A DNA stretch of 64,000 nucleotides from Rhodobacter aestuarii (GTDB lineage Bacteria > Pseudomonadota > Alphaproteobacteria > Rhodobacterales > Rhodobacteraceae): the NCBI RefSeq assembly GCF_900156655.1, contig NZ_FTOG01000001.1:62001-126000 (forward strand), read 5' to 3'. Positions within the stretch are counted from its first letter, which is position 1. The number at the start of each line of letters is the position of its first letter. The translations under genes were made by a program, and so were the position numbers. Below the pieces are notes generated by a model that searched no databases, had not been told where the DNA came from, and worked only from the letters and a program-made list of their open reading frames with translations. Below, piece by piece: positions 1 through 9,313 of the stretch.

Positions 1-2135
1 ATTGGCAAGAGTATCGCGCCTCTTTGGCCGAGGTCGATAGTTTGATGGAGCAAGGCAACCTGCGCCGCGCCGCGGCCCGGTTGCAGGGGCCAACGATGGC
101 GGCGATGGATGCCGCACAAGATGAGCTGAAAGCCCTGATTGCGGAGACCCGCGCCGAAGCGGATCGTTTATCAACGCGCGTGGATGACGAATATCTCAAG
201 ACCCGCAATGGCACGCTGAGCGCTGTGGCGGTGGGTTTGATCGCCACGCTTCTGGCGGTGTTCTGGACCGCGCGCTTCGTCAGCCAACCCTTGTTGCGGA
301 TCAGTTCGGCCATGCAACGCCTGACCCGTGGCGAAGATGACATCGAGATCCCGCATCTGTCGCAGCGTGAAGATGAGATTGGCATTCTTTCCCGCGCTGC
401 CGAAAGCTTTCGCGGCAAGCTCGTTGAAACCCGACTTTTGGCGCATGATCTGGACCTTGAGCGCTTGCGGCTTGAAGCGAGCGGTGCGCAGCTTAGGGCA
501 ACGGTTCACAACATGCCGCTTGGGCTTGCGATGTTCGACCATCAGGGCAAACTGGTGATCTGGAACGCCGCTTTCGAAGCGATTTGGGTCATTCCGGAAA
601 ACTGGCTGCACCCCGACCAACCGCAAGAAAGCGTTTTGGCGGAAATGGCGCGGCTCACGCCAAAGGAACAGCGCGCGCAATTTGCCCAAACTGTTCAGGC
701 GCGCTTGGCGGAAGAGGGCGCAGAGGCGCGCTGTGAAGTGTGGCGGCTCACCGATGAACGCTCGATCTCGGGGATGTTCCAACCCACGCCTGATGGCTGG
801 ATGCTGATTTGCGAAGATATCACCGAACGTGTCACAGTCGAAGAGCGCATCCGTAAGCTTGCCCGCAATGATAGCCTGACCGGGCTGCATAATCGGCTGT
901 CGTTCCAAGAAGCGATTGAGGCGGCGCTGCAAGATTCTGATGCAGAAAATCCGGCTGCGATCATGTTCATTGATCTGGATCGCTTCAAAAGCGTCAACGA
1001 CACCTTGGGCCACCCGGTCGGTGATGCGCTCTTGCGCCAAGTGGCGGCGCGGCTGCGTTGGCTGGTGCGCGAAAACGATGTGGTGGCGCGGCTTGGTGGG
1101 GATGAATTTGCGATCATCCAATATGCCGGGCCACAGCCCGAGGCGGCGCTTTCCCTTGGCGATCGGATCATCGCGCAATTGTCGAGCCCGTTCGAAATTG
1201 ACGGCCATATCGTGCAGATCGGCGGCAGTGTCGGTGTGGCGCTGGCACCGCTGCATGGCGACACGCCCGAAGACGTACAAAAACACGCTGACCTTGCGCT
1301 TTACGCAGTGAAAGAGGCGGGCAAAGGTCATTGCCGCGTGTTCGACCCAGAGATGAACGCGCGCCAACAGGAATTGCATGGGCTGGAACAGGCGCTGCGT
1401 CATGCGCTCAAATCCGATGGGTTCACGCTGAACTATCAGCCGCTGATTGATCTTGAGACCGGGCGCGTGCGCGGGGCCGAGGCGTTGCTGCGCTGGCGCC
1501 ACCCGACCAAGGGGCCGCTCTCGCCCGCCGAATTCGTACCCTTGGCGGAAGAACTCGGCCTTATCCAGCCGCTTGGGCTCAAGGTTTTGGACATGGCGTG
1601 CCAAGCCGCCATGCAATGGCCGGAAGATATGACGATCTCGGTCAACCTGTCGCCGTTGCAGTTTCATCGTTACGATGTTGCACAAGATGTTCTCAACGCA
1701 CTCGACCGCTCTGGCCTGCCGCCCTAACGCCTGGAAGTGGAGATCACCGAGGGCGTGTTGCTGGATCATACTGATGCCACGCTTGCCGCGCTGAAACGGT
1801 TGCGCGCGCATGGGATTAGCGTCGCACTCGATGATTTTGGCACCGGCTATTCGTCGCTGCGCTATCTCAGGGCCTTCCCCTTCGACCGGGTCAAGATTGA
1901 CGCGGCCTTTGTCGGGGAATTGCCTAGCGATGAAGGCGCTGGCGCGATCGTGCGCGCGATTTGCAACCTTTGCCAAGCCTTCTCGCTCAGTGTGACAGCG
2001 GAAGGCATCGAAACCGACCCGCAACGCGTGTTCGTCAAAGAAGCCGGTTGCAGCTTCGGACAAGGCTATCTCTTCGCGGCCCCGATGCCGCTTGAGAGCT
2101 TCATGGCCTATCTGGATCAGATGCGCGCGGCTTAG
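1..2135 (+). pseudogene. GGDEF/EAL c-di-GMP enzyme, 5' cut by window edge, broken by in-frame TAA
   Basis: The reading frame is already open at base 3, so the true start lies left of the window; the TTG at 24 is internal. Visible order: helical sensor tail, one membrane segment (about bases 225-285), HAMP, PAS-like region, GGDEF (intact GGDEF motif near base 1095) and EAL (EALLRWR motif near 1480). At 1725-1727 a TAA interrupts the EAL domain, and the same frame continues without a shift to TAG at 2133-2135 with the expected EAL residues (VEITEG, then DDFGTGYSSL). Family members usually have Glu here (PPERLE), so one G-to-T change of GAA explains the stop. The product up to the stop would keep a full GGDEF domain but lose the second half of EAL, including the conserved DDFG segment. 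A sequencing error is possible. Confidence 0.85.
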
Positions 2136-2487
2136 GGCGACAGCCTTCGATGGTGTGGGGTAATTGGCTGCAGCCTTTCTTAGCTGACAGTCCCGCTTCC
2201 TATGAAGTGCATTCTCCCTAAAGCGTCAACGAACGGCGGCTATCCGGTTGAGAGTGGGGGACTGGCGGGTGATCATGGATGATCACGGCAATTGTCTGGC
2301 CATTCTCGATATCGGGCCGCGCGTAGGCGTCTACGACTGAAAGGGTTTGAGATGAACGAGATGGTGACCTTCATGACCGAGGCGTGATGGTCAGCTTTCT
2401 CATGCAGGCCAGACAGTGGCGAGCCTGAAATTTAATAACTGTTCGTATTATGGTGGGGATGAAAACAACATCCACAAAAATTGGCAT
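2136..2487. other. Gene-poor stretch, possible island boundary
   Basis: No supportable gene in about 350 bases. It holds a perfect inverted repeat, GTGATCA-TGGA-TGATCAC at 2269-2286, and only short open frames without ribosome binding sites. It lies between the broken GGDEF/EAL gene and the stop codon of the CHAT gene, at the edge of a GC-richer block. I looked for transposase-like peptides and found none I could name. Confidence 0.4.
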
Positions 2488-5400
2488 TCAGGGTGCGCCA
2501 AACAGCGTCAATCCCGCCCAATAGCCCGGCCGCGCATGATCACCCCCCGCCGCGATCATCGCGCGTTGCGCGGCGCTGAGCGCGGCGGCATTGCCCGCCC
2601 CCTCGAGGCGCTTGGCATAGAAGCTTTCGGCCAGTTTGCGCGTCGCCGCGTCATCGACCTGCCACAGCGTCGCAATCACCGCCCGCGCACCCGCCAGCAC
2701 GAAAGCATGCGACAGCGTGCGGTATTCAAGCCCGTCCGCGCCGATGCCGCTTTCGCAGGCCGAAAGGAACACCAGCTCGGTCTCGGGCATCGCCAGCGAC
2801 ATGATCTGCGCCAGATCCATATGCCGCTTGCCCGCCAGAAGCAGGTAGCTGTCCTTCGGCGAGGTGGGGTTCAGCTTGCCGTGGGTGGCGAGGTGGACGA
2901 ACGGCGCATCGGGGGCGAGCCCTTGCAATTCCTCGTAAGTGGCCTCTTCGCCAAGGCGGAGTTCGACCATCCCCTCGGCCTCAAGCAGCCCCGCCACGGT
3001 CTCGGCCTCGGCCTTGGCAGCGGGCAGCGAGCCGTCGGGGTCGCCGAACACCAGCGGCGCGAAGCCAGCCGAGGGCAGCGCGCCGATCATCGTGTCGAGC
3101 GCATAAAGGCTGGGCGCCACCGCCAGATCGAAGCGCTCGACCGCATAGACCGGGCCGCGCGGGCCGATCTCGCGAATGAGCGCGGCAAAGGGCAGGTAGG
3201 AAAGCGCCCCCGCAGGCGAGACCACGAGCGATGCGCCCTCGGGGATGTCGTTCTCGATCGGGCGCAAAAGCTGGTCGTAAAGCCAGCCGAGCGCCGTCTC
3301 GGTGTCGAGCACCTCGCCTGCCGCGATCGCCCCTGCCTGCGCTGCGATAGCCAAGGCCTCGGTGGGGGTGGCAGGCGCGGCGGGAGCAGAGGGGGCCGGA
3401 TCGGGCGCTTGGTCCATGTCAAAGCCGCGCATTTGCCCGCGCGCCTGACCGGCCAGCGCCTGAGCCACCTGCCGTGCGCGGGCGTCGAGCAGTTTGGGAT
3501 CAAGCTTCACCTCGCGCAGGGTCTCGCCCTCGCGGCTGACAAGGTTGATGTAAAGGCTCTGCCCCGCGGGCAGATATTGCGCCACCACCACGCCATCGGG
3601 CAGCTTGCGGGCAAAGCCGCGGAGATCCATCGGGTTTAGTTGCAACATGTTGAAAAGCGAAGGGTTCTCTTTTTCCAGCTTGCCAAGTAACGCCAGATCG
3701 CGTTGCTTGGCACGCAGGATTTGCCGCTCCAGATCGGCCTTGCGCGCCGCATCCTCGCCCACCGCAAGGTCGAGCTTTTCCTCCAGCGCCGAGATCGCCC
3801 GGGCGCTTTTTCGGAAATTCGCCGCCAGCTTGCCAGCCTCGCTGTCGGGCGGCAGCGCGTCGATCAGCACATCGTTCACCGCCCGCATTCGCCCCTGCTC
3901 AAACGCGGCAAAGGCAAACTCGCTTTGCGCCTGCGAGATTAGGAAGGCCTCGGGCCCGGCGCCGCGTGGGTCGTAGACCGTCACCCCGGCATCGGTGGCG
4001 ATGTAGACGCGCCCCTGCGGGTCGGTTTCCAGCGCATGCACCACGCGCGCGCCATAGCTGGCATAATCCTGATCAGGCAGCATCCAGTTCAGCCGGTCGG
4101 GGTAGAACCAGGTCTCGCCCTTGCGCGCCACCACCCCGGCGGCCGAGCCGTAAAGCCACAGATCCTCGCCCAGTTGCACCCCGCGCGTGCCCAGATATAG
4201 CGCCGGATGGGCGTCGCGCAGCGCAGTATAGCTGCGATCATCGGCGTTGCGGAACTCGGTCCAGCTTTCGCCCGCAAGCCGCGCGAAGCCGCGGTTGGTG
4301 CCCAAGATCGCCGATCCATCGGGTTGCGGCGTGAGCGAGGTGGCAAACCACGAGCCCGCCACATTGAGCGTGCTGGGCACGAAGCGGGTGCCGTCGAATT
4401 CAAAGAGCCCGCCCTTGAGCGCCCGGTTTCGGTAGCTCAGATGGGCGTTGTTCGAGGCGACCAGAAGGATGCGCCCGTCCGGTGCCTGATAGATGCCGTG
4501 CAGGCTGTCGGACCAGACCGGGTAATCGGCGGGCCCTGCGTAAAGGCTGAATTCGGTGACCTCGCCGCCCGGCTGCCAGCGAAAGGCGCTGGCCCCGGCG
4601 ACGGCCCAGATCGAGCCGTCCTTCGCCGCCAGAATATCGCGCAGCGGGCCTTGGCCGCGGTCGCCCGGCACAGTCTGGCTCGCGGCGAACAGCTCTTCGG
4701 CGGCGGTGGCGCCGGGTGCGAAGCGCATCACCCGGTTGCCCGAATGGGTGATCAGCGCGCCATCGGGGGCGCGGCGCAGGATATGCGCGTCGAGCGGCGC
4801 AAAGAACTGCGCGCCGGCCGCCAGATCGTCGTGGTGGATCACCTCGAGACTGCCGCCTCCCGCGACGAAGGTGACGCCGAGGTCTGCGAAAGTGAGCAGG
4901 TCATCGACCCGCCCCTCGGTTGCCAGCCTTGCTTGCCCGCGCACAACCGCCGCGACGCCCTCCGAGGTCAGCATCCAGAGCTGCCCGTCGCGCTCGACCG
5001 CGCGGAGAAGCCCGGTGAGGCGGTCGCGACCGGGCTCGCTGAAGGGCTCGAAGCCCGAGCGCCCCATCACCGCGCCGCCCTGATCGGTGAGTACGGTCAG
5101 CGCGGTGCGGGCGGGCAGCGCGGTGAGTTCGGCCAGCCCCAAGGGCGCATCGGTGCGCGCGATGGTTTCTTGCGCCGCGACGGGGGCGAAGGCGCCGGGC
5201 GGGGCAAGGATCGCATCCTCGCGCCCGGTCTGCGGCCAGTCGGCGCGCAAGAGCTCTTCGCCCGCGATCAGGTAAAGCGCGTCTTCGTGCTCGGGCGCGA
5301 GCGCATCGGTTACGCGGAAATCGGTCAGCAATTGCGCGCCGCGCGGGCCGTGGAAGGAAAGCCCCACCCGGCCCAGCGCCAGAAAACCGTCGCGCGCCGG

Positions 5401-8400
5401 GCGCAGCGTTTCAATGGCTTCCGGTCTGCGTTCGAGTTCGCTCAGCCGCTCCAGATCCCAGATCACCAGCCCCGCACCGTTGCCAAGCGCCATGCGCGGC
5501 CCGTTCACCGCCAGCGCCGCCAGCGGGCCCTCGGGCAGCGCCGGGTCGTCGGTTTTCCAGAGCTGCGCGGGGGCGGAGTAATCCTGCGCCAGCATCACAA
5601 GGCCCGCGCGGGTGGCAAGCCAAAGCCGGCCCAGATCATCCTCGGCGAGCGCCGCAATGGCGGAATGGGGGTCTAGTTTTGCAGGCTCAAGCGAGGCCGA
5701 GAACGCCCCCGCCGCGCGGTCGAAACCGAACCATTCCCAAAAACCGCGCCGAAACACCGCAAGGCCGCGGTCCGAGCCCACCACCACATCGCCATTGGCG
5801 CGGATCACCAGATCCGACAGGCTCAGCCCGCGCTCGACCAGCGCGCGCGGGAACACCTCGGCGCGCGGGTAAGAGCGCCAGAAGCCCGGGTTGGTGAGCG
5901 CCGAGGCGCGCAGCCAGCCCGCCTCGGACAAGAGCCGCAAGCCGCCCTGCGCCAGTTCGGCGCCAAAGCGGGCCTGCGCGCCCGTCGCCTCGGGGGAAAG
6001 GGGCGCAACGGCCATGGCCCAATCGCGCATGTCTTCCCATTCGGACCAGCGATCTTCGGGCAGACCCTCGGGGCGGATCAGGGCCGCCAGCGTGCGCCAG
6101 CGCGACACCGCCTCGAGCCCGAGCACCTGCAAGGCGGCGGCGTCTTCGGGCGTGGTGTCCTCCTCGTCCTCGGCGTAGCGGGCGGAAAAATAGATGTTGG
6201 AAAGCAGGCTCTCGGCGCGCTGGGCATGGGCGGGCAGATCGCCCAGCCGCGCCAGCAGCATCTGTGCCAGCTCCATCTCCAGCCGCCGATAGGCGAGCAT
6301 CGAGACGGTCTCGTCCTCGTTCGCCTCCTCGAGCCGCGTCTGCATCGCGCTCAGCTCGGGGTCATCGACCTGAAGTCCAGAAAAATCGCCGCGCTGGATG
6401 TCGCGCAGATTGCCCAGAACCTCCTGAAAGCCGCTGAAGGCGCGCAGCACTGCCGCAGTGATGGCCTGACCGCCCTCCGAGCCATCGGGCGCCTGCGCCT
6501 GCGTGTCGGCAATATCGCCCGCCGCGTCATAGCTAACCAGCAACCGCCCCATCCCTTCGACCTCGATCCGCGTCGGCTTGCCGGCCGCATTATAGTCGAA
6601 ACTGAGCGCCGGGTTGCCCTTCGATTCCATGCGGATGATCGGTGAAACGGGGCTTTCGGGGTCGCGCGGGGCGTAGATCAGCCGGGTCTCGACGCGGTCG
6701 CCCAGAAACATCCGCTCGACATTACCCTCGGCGTTATAGTCGATGCCGCCCTCGACCCGCCCGACCTTGAACCGCGTCAGCCGCCCGATCACGGGGTGAT
6801 ATTCGGCCTCCCATTCGGTGCCGTCGGGCTGGATCATCGAGACCCGCATCGCACTCAGATCAAGCTGGCGGATGGTGGGCTGCGGCTTGCGCGTATCGGC
6901 GCGGGCGCTTTCGAACCACGAGATGTAAAGGTCTGATTCCGAAACCGAAACGCCCTTGTCATATTGCTCGGCATAGTGCCGCTTGTAGGCGCCGAGCGTC
7001 TTGTAGGCATGGTCGGTTTCGACCTTCACCGAAGCCTCCGGGTCCCAGCGTTTTGCGCGTTCCAGATAGGCCAGCGCCACCACCGGCGAGCCGCCCCATT
7101 TGTTGTGCCGATGCGCGAAGCTACTCAAGCGTTTGGCATCGCGCGGGCGGCGCTCGACATAGGCGTGATGCGCGACAAAGGCCAGCGCGCCGCCGCCAAG
7201 GTTTTGCTGCACATCGCCCTTGTAAAGGTTGCCGACCGCGCCTTCGTCATCGGGGTGGGTGCGCTGGTTTTCCAGCGCGGCAAGGGTCAGCGCCTGCGAC
7301 GGGCCGACCCGGCCAAGCAGGAAATAGCGCAATTTCCAGAAGCGGTCCTCGCCCAGACCCAGCGCGCGGGCGCGGTCGAGATCGGCCAGCGCCTGTTCGA
7401 TCCGGGCGGGCTCGAACATCCGGCCCGCATAGACCGCATCGTCCACCTGCCCGGCGCGCTCCTCGAGCACGGCCGCCAGTTCGGGCGCCTCCGCCCCCGC
7501 CGCCTCGAGCCGCGCCAGCCCGGCATCAAGGCTGCCTATCACGCCCTGCCAGTCGTCGGGCGCGGCCTTGGCGAGCGCTTTCGCCCCCCGCACCTCGGGG
7601 AAAGCCGCGCGCGGGGCGGCTGCCCGGGCACGCTCCCAGATCGAGAGGTCTTGCTTGGTGGCGCGGCCAAGCTGCGCCCAGGCCTCGGCCATATCGGGGT
7701 AGCGCGCCACCACCGCTTCGAGCAGATCGGCGGCCTCGGCCATGCGGTCCGCCTTGGCGGCGTAATCGACAAGCCGGGCAAGGCGCCAGTCCGAGAAAGG
7801 ATCGCGCAGAACCGCATCGCGGATGGTTTCGAAGGCCTCCTCGGCGCGGTCCTGTTGTGACAGGTCATAGGCGAAATTGCCGTGCAGCCAGACGGCGTGG
7901 GGCAGCACGGCGCGCGATTGAACCAGCAGCGCATCGAGGCCGGCACGGTCGCCCTGCGCGGCCAGAATTTTGCGCGCGGTGTTGAAGGCCGCATCGCTGG
8001 GCAGCCCGCCGGCGGCACGGTGCGCTTTGAGGGCTTCGAGGGCATCCTGCGGGCGCCCGTCAGTGTCGAGCGCCTGCATCAGCGCGGCCACGGCGGCGCT
8101 GTCGCGCGGGTCTTGCGCCACGGCCTTGGTCAGAAGCGGCACAGCCTCGCCGGGAAAGCCTTCGCCGGTCAGCATCTCGCCAAAAGCGACCAGCAGCGGG
8201 CGCAGATCGGGGGCGGCTTCAAGCGCCGCCAGCCCCGCCGCGCGCGCTTCGCCCAATGCGCCCGCCTTGTCGAAACCACGCAGCGCGATCAGCCCGGCCC
8301 AGGCGGCCTGAGCTGCCTCGGGCTGGCTGGCGCGCGCCGCCGCCTCGGCGGTTTGGCGGGCTTCCTCGAACCGCCCCAGCGCCGCAAGTGCGCGCGCGAC

Positions 8401-9285
8401 GCGCGCGGTCGCATCGCGGAATGGATAGGCGGCCTCCTCGCGCCGATAGTCTTCAAGCGCCGCTTCGTGGCGCCAGAAACTCCCCTGTTGCGCGCCAAGG
8501 CGGCGCAGGGCGTTGGGGTCGTTCGGCGCGGCGGCAAGCCAGAGCGCGGAGAGGTCGCGCATTTCGGCGGCGGTGGTGTCGGGGCGGGCCAGAAGTGCGC
8601 GGATCAGAGCGCCGCCGGGGGCCTGATCCGCGCCCGGATGCGCGTCGAGCCAGTCGATCACCGGCGCGGGCTCCTTGATGAAGGTGCCGCCGAGCAGGAA
8701 AGCGGCACCGAAATCGGCGGGGAAGGTCTCGACCAGCCGCTCGGCGACCGCCAGACATTCGGCGCGCAGGCCAACGCCGCAGGCGGCATAGGCGATCTCG
8801 TAATCGGCCCAGTAATCGGCGCGGGGCCTCGCCAGCGTCGCCTCGGCCAGCCCTGCCAGTAGATCGTCGCGCCCCATCTGCACCGCCTGAAACGCCTGCG
8901 CGGCAAGGGTCAGGGTCGCGGCAAGGTCTGCGGGCGGGCGGGGCAGGGCGGTGGGCCCCAGCGCGCCTTTCGCCCATTGCGCCCAGGCCCAGACATGGCT
9001 TGCCGACGGATGGGGTGCGGCGCTGCGCAGATCGGCCTCGGTCGCGCCGATCAGCCCGTCGAGATCGCCCGCAGTGCGCAGCGCGATCCAGACGCCGATG
9101 CGCGGGTCGTCTTCCTTCGCCACCGCGCCCTGAAACGCCGGGGCCAGATCGGCGATGGGCTTGGGCGCATAGACGCCCTCGGCGCTCACCGCGCCGGTCG
9201 GGTCGGGGGCGAAGGCGGTCTGGGCAGTCAGGGTCAGCGGCGTCAGGCAAAGCGCGGCGAGAAGGGCGGGGAGGAAACGGGGCAT
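2488..9285 (-). CDS. Giant exported TPR / beta-propeller / CHAT (caspase-like) protein
   Basis: 2265 residues. A signal peptide (MPRFLPALLAALCLTPLTL) is followed by many TPR-like helical repeats (to about residue 700), an RHS/YD-like beta segment (about 795-930), a long propeller-like region (about 1150-1775), a short coiled-coil stretch, and a C-terminal CHAT domain (about 1990-2265). The CHAT catalytic pair is visible: His in VHLATHGKL (about H2135) and Cys in LSACESGIG (about C2177). CHAT domains are caspase/separase-like cysteine proteases, usually cytoplasmic; the signal peptide puts this one in the periplasm or outside. It is the second gene of an operon, 28 bases after the hydrolase. 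No strong Shine-Dalgarno precedes the ATG, so coupling is likely. Substrate unknown. Confidence 0.85.
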   Translation of the reverse strand: MPRFLPALLAALCLTPLTLTAQTAFAPDPTGAVSAEGVYAPKPIADLAPAFQGAVAKEDDPRIGVWIALRTAGDLDGLIGATEADLRSAAPHPSASHVWAWAQWAKGALGPTALPRPPADLAATLTLAAQAFQAVQMGRDDLLAGLAEATLARPRADYWADYEIAYAACGVGLRAECLAVAERLVETFPADFGAAFLLGGTFIKEPAPVIDWLDAHPGADQAPGGALIRALLARPDTTAAEMRDLSALWLAAAPNDPNALRRLGAQQGSFWRHEAALEDYRREEAAYPFRDATARVARALAALGRFEEARQTAEAAARASQPEAAQAAWAGLIALRGFDKAGALGEARAAGLAALEAAPDLRPLLVAFGEMLTGEGFPGEAVPLLTKAVAQDPRDSAAVAALMQALDTDGRPQDALEALKAHRAAGGLPSDAAFNTARKILAAQGDRAGLDALLVQSRAVLPHAVWLHGNFAYDLSQQDRAEEAFETIRDAVLRDPFSDWRLARLVDYAAKADRMAEAADLLEAVVARYPDMAEAWAQLGRATKQDLSIWERARAAAPRAAFPEVRGAKALAKAAPDDWQGVIGSLDAGLARLEAAGAEAPELAAVLEERAGQVDDAVYAGRMFEPARIEQALADLDRARALGLGEDRFWKLRYFLLGRVGPSQALTLAALENQRTHPDDEGAVGNLYKGDVQQNLGGGALAFVAHHAYVERRPRDAKRLSSFAHRHNKWGGSPVVALAYLERAKRWDPEASVKVETDHAYKTLGAYKRHYAEQYDKGVSVSESDLYISWFESARADTRKPQPTIRQLDLSAMRVSMIQPDGTEWEAEYHPVIGRLTRFKVGRVEGGIDYNAEGNVERMFLGDRVETRLIYAPRDPESPVSPIIRMESKGNPALSFDYNAAGKPTRIEVEGMGRLLVSYDAAGDIADTQAQAPDGSEGGQAITAAVLRAFSGFQEVLGNLRDIQRGDFSGLQVDDPELSAMQTRLEEANEDETVSMLAYRRLEMELAQMLLARLGDLPAHAQRAESLLSNIYFSARYAEDEEDTTPEDAAALQVLGLEAVSRWRTLAALIRPEGLPEDRWSEWEDMRDWAMAVAPLSPEATGAQARFGAELAQGGLRLLSEAGWLRASALTNPGFWRSYPRAEVFPRALVERGLSLSDLVIRANGDVVVGSDRGLAVFRRGFWEWFGFDRAAGAFSASLEPAKLDPHSAIAALAEDDLGRLWLATRAGLVMLAQDYSAPAQLWKTDDPALPEGPLAALAVNGPRMALGNGAGLVIWDLERLSELERRPEAIETLRPARDGFLALGRVGLSFHGPRGAQLLTDFRVTDALAPEHEDALYLIAGEELLRADWPQTGREDAILAPPGAFAPVAAQETIARTDAPLGLAELTALPARTALTVLTDQGGAVMGRSGFEPFSEPGRDRLTGLLRAVERDGQLWMLTSEGVAAVVRGQARLATEGRVDDLLTFADLGVTFVAGGGSLEVIHHDDLAAGAQFFAPLDAHILRRAPDGALITHSGNRVMRFAPGATAAEELFAASQTVPGDRGQGPLRDILAAKDGSIWAVAGASAFRWQPGGEVTEFSLYAGPADYPVWSDSLHGIYQAPDGRILLVASNNAHLSYRNRALKGGLFEFDGTRFVPSTLNVAGSWFATSLTPQPDGSAILGTNRGFARLAGESWTEFRNADDRSYTALRDAHPALYLGTRGVQLGEDLWLYGSAAGVVARKGETWFYPDRLNWMLPDQDYASYGARVVHALETDPQGRVYIATDAGVTVYDPRGAGPEAFLISQAQSEFAFAAFEQGRMRAVNDVLIDALPPDSEAGKLAANFRKSARAISALEEKLDLAVGEDAARKADLERQILRAKQRDLALLGKLEKENPSLFNMLQLNPMDLRGFARKLPDGVVVAQYLPAGQSLYINLVSREGETLREVKLDPKLLDARARQVAQALAGQARGQMRGFDMDQAPDPAPSAPAAPATPTEALAIAAQAGAIAAGEVLDTETALGWLYDQLLRPIENDIPEGASLVVSPAGALSYLPFAALIREIGPRGPVYAVERFDLAVAPSLYALDTMIGALPSAGFAPLVFGDPDGSLPAAKAEAETVAGLLEAEGMVELRLGEEATYEELQGLAPDAPFVHLATHGKLNPTSPKDSYLLLAGKRHMDLAQIMSLAMPETELVFLSACESGIGADGLEYRTLSHAFVLAGARAVIATLWQVDDAATRKLAESFYAKRLEGAGNAAALSAAQRAMIAAGGDHARPGYWAGLTLFGAP

Positions 9286-9313
9286 CGGGGACTTTCGGCA
9301 GAAGGGAGGAGGG

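Noticed and set aside
171-2063. Long open frame on the minus strand opposite the GGDEF/EAL gene
   Set aside because: It is the antisense shadow of a clear GGDEF/EAL coding frame; the translation is Arg/His-rich and matches no family.
2276-2338. Short peptide frame MDDHGNCLAILDIGPRV in the left gap
   Set aside because: 21 codons, no ribosome binding site, no recognisable family.
4207-5676. Plus-strand frames opposite the CHAT gene
   Set aside because: Several overlapping shadows of one continuous minus-strand gene with a clear signal peptide and CHAT end.
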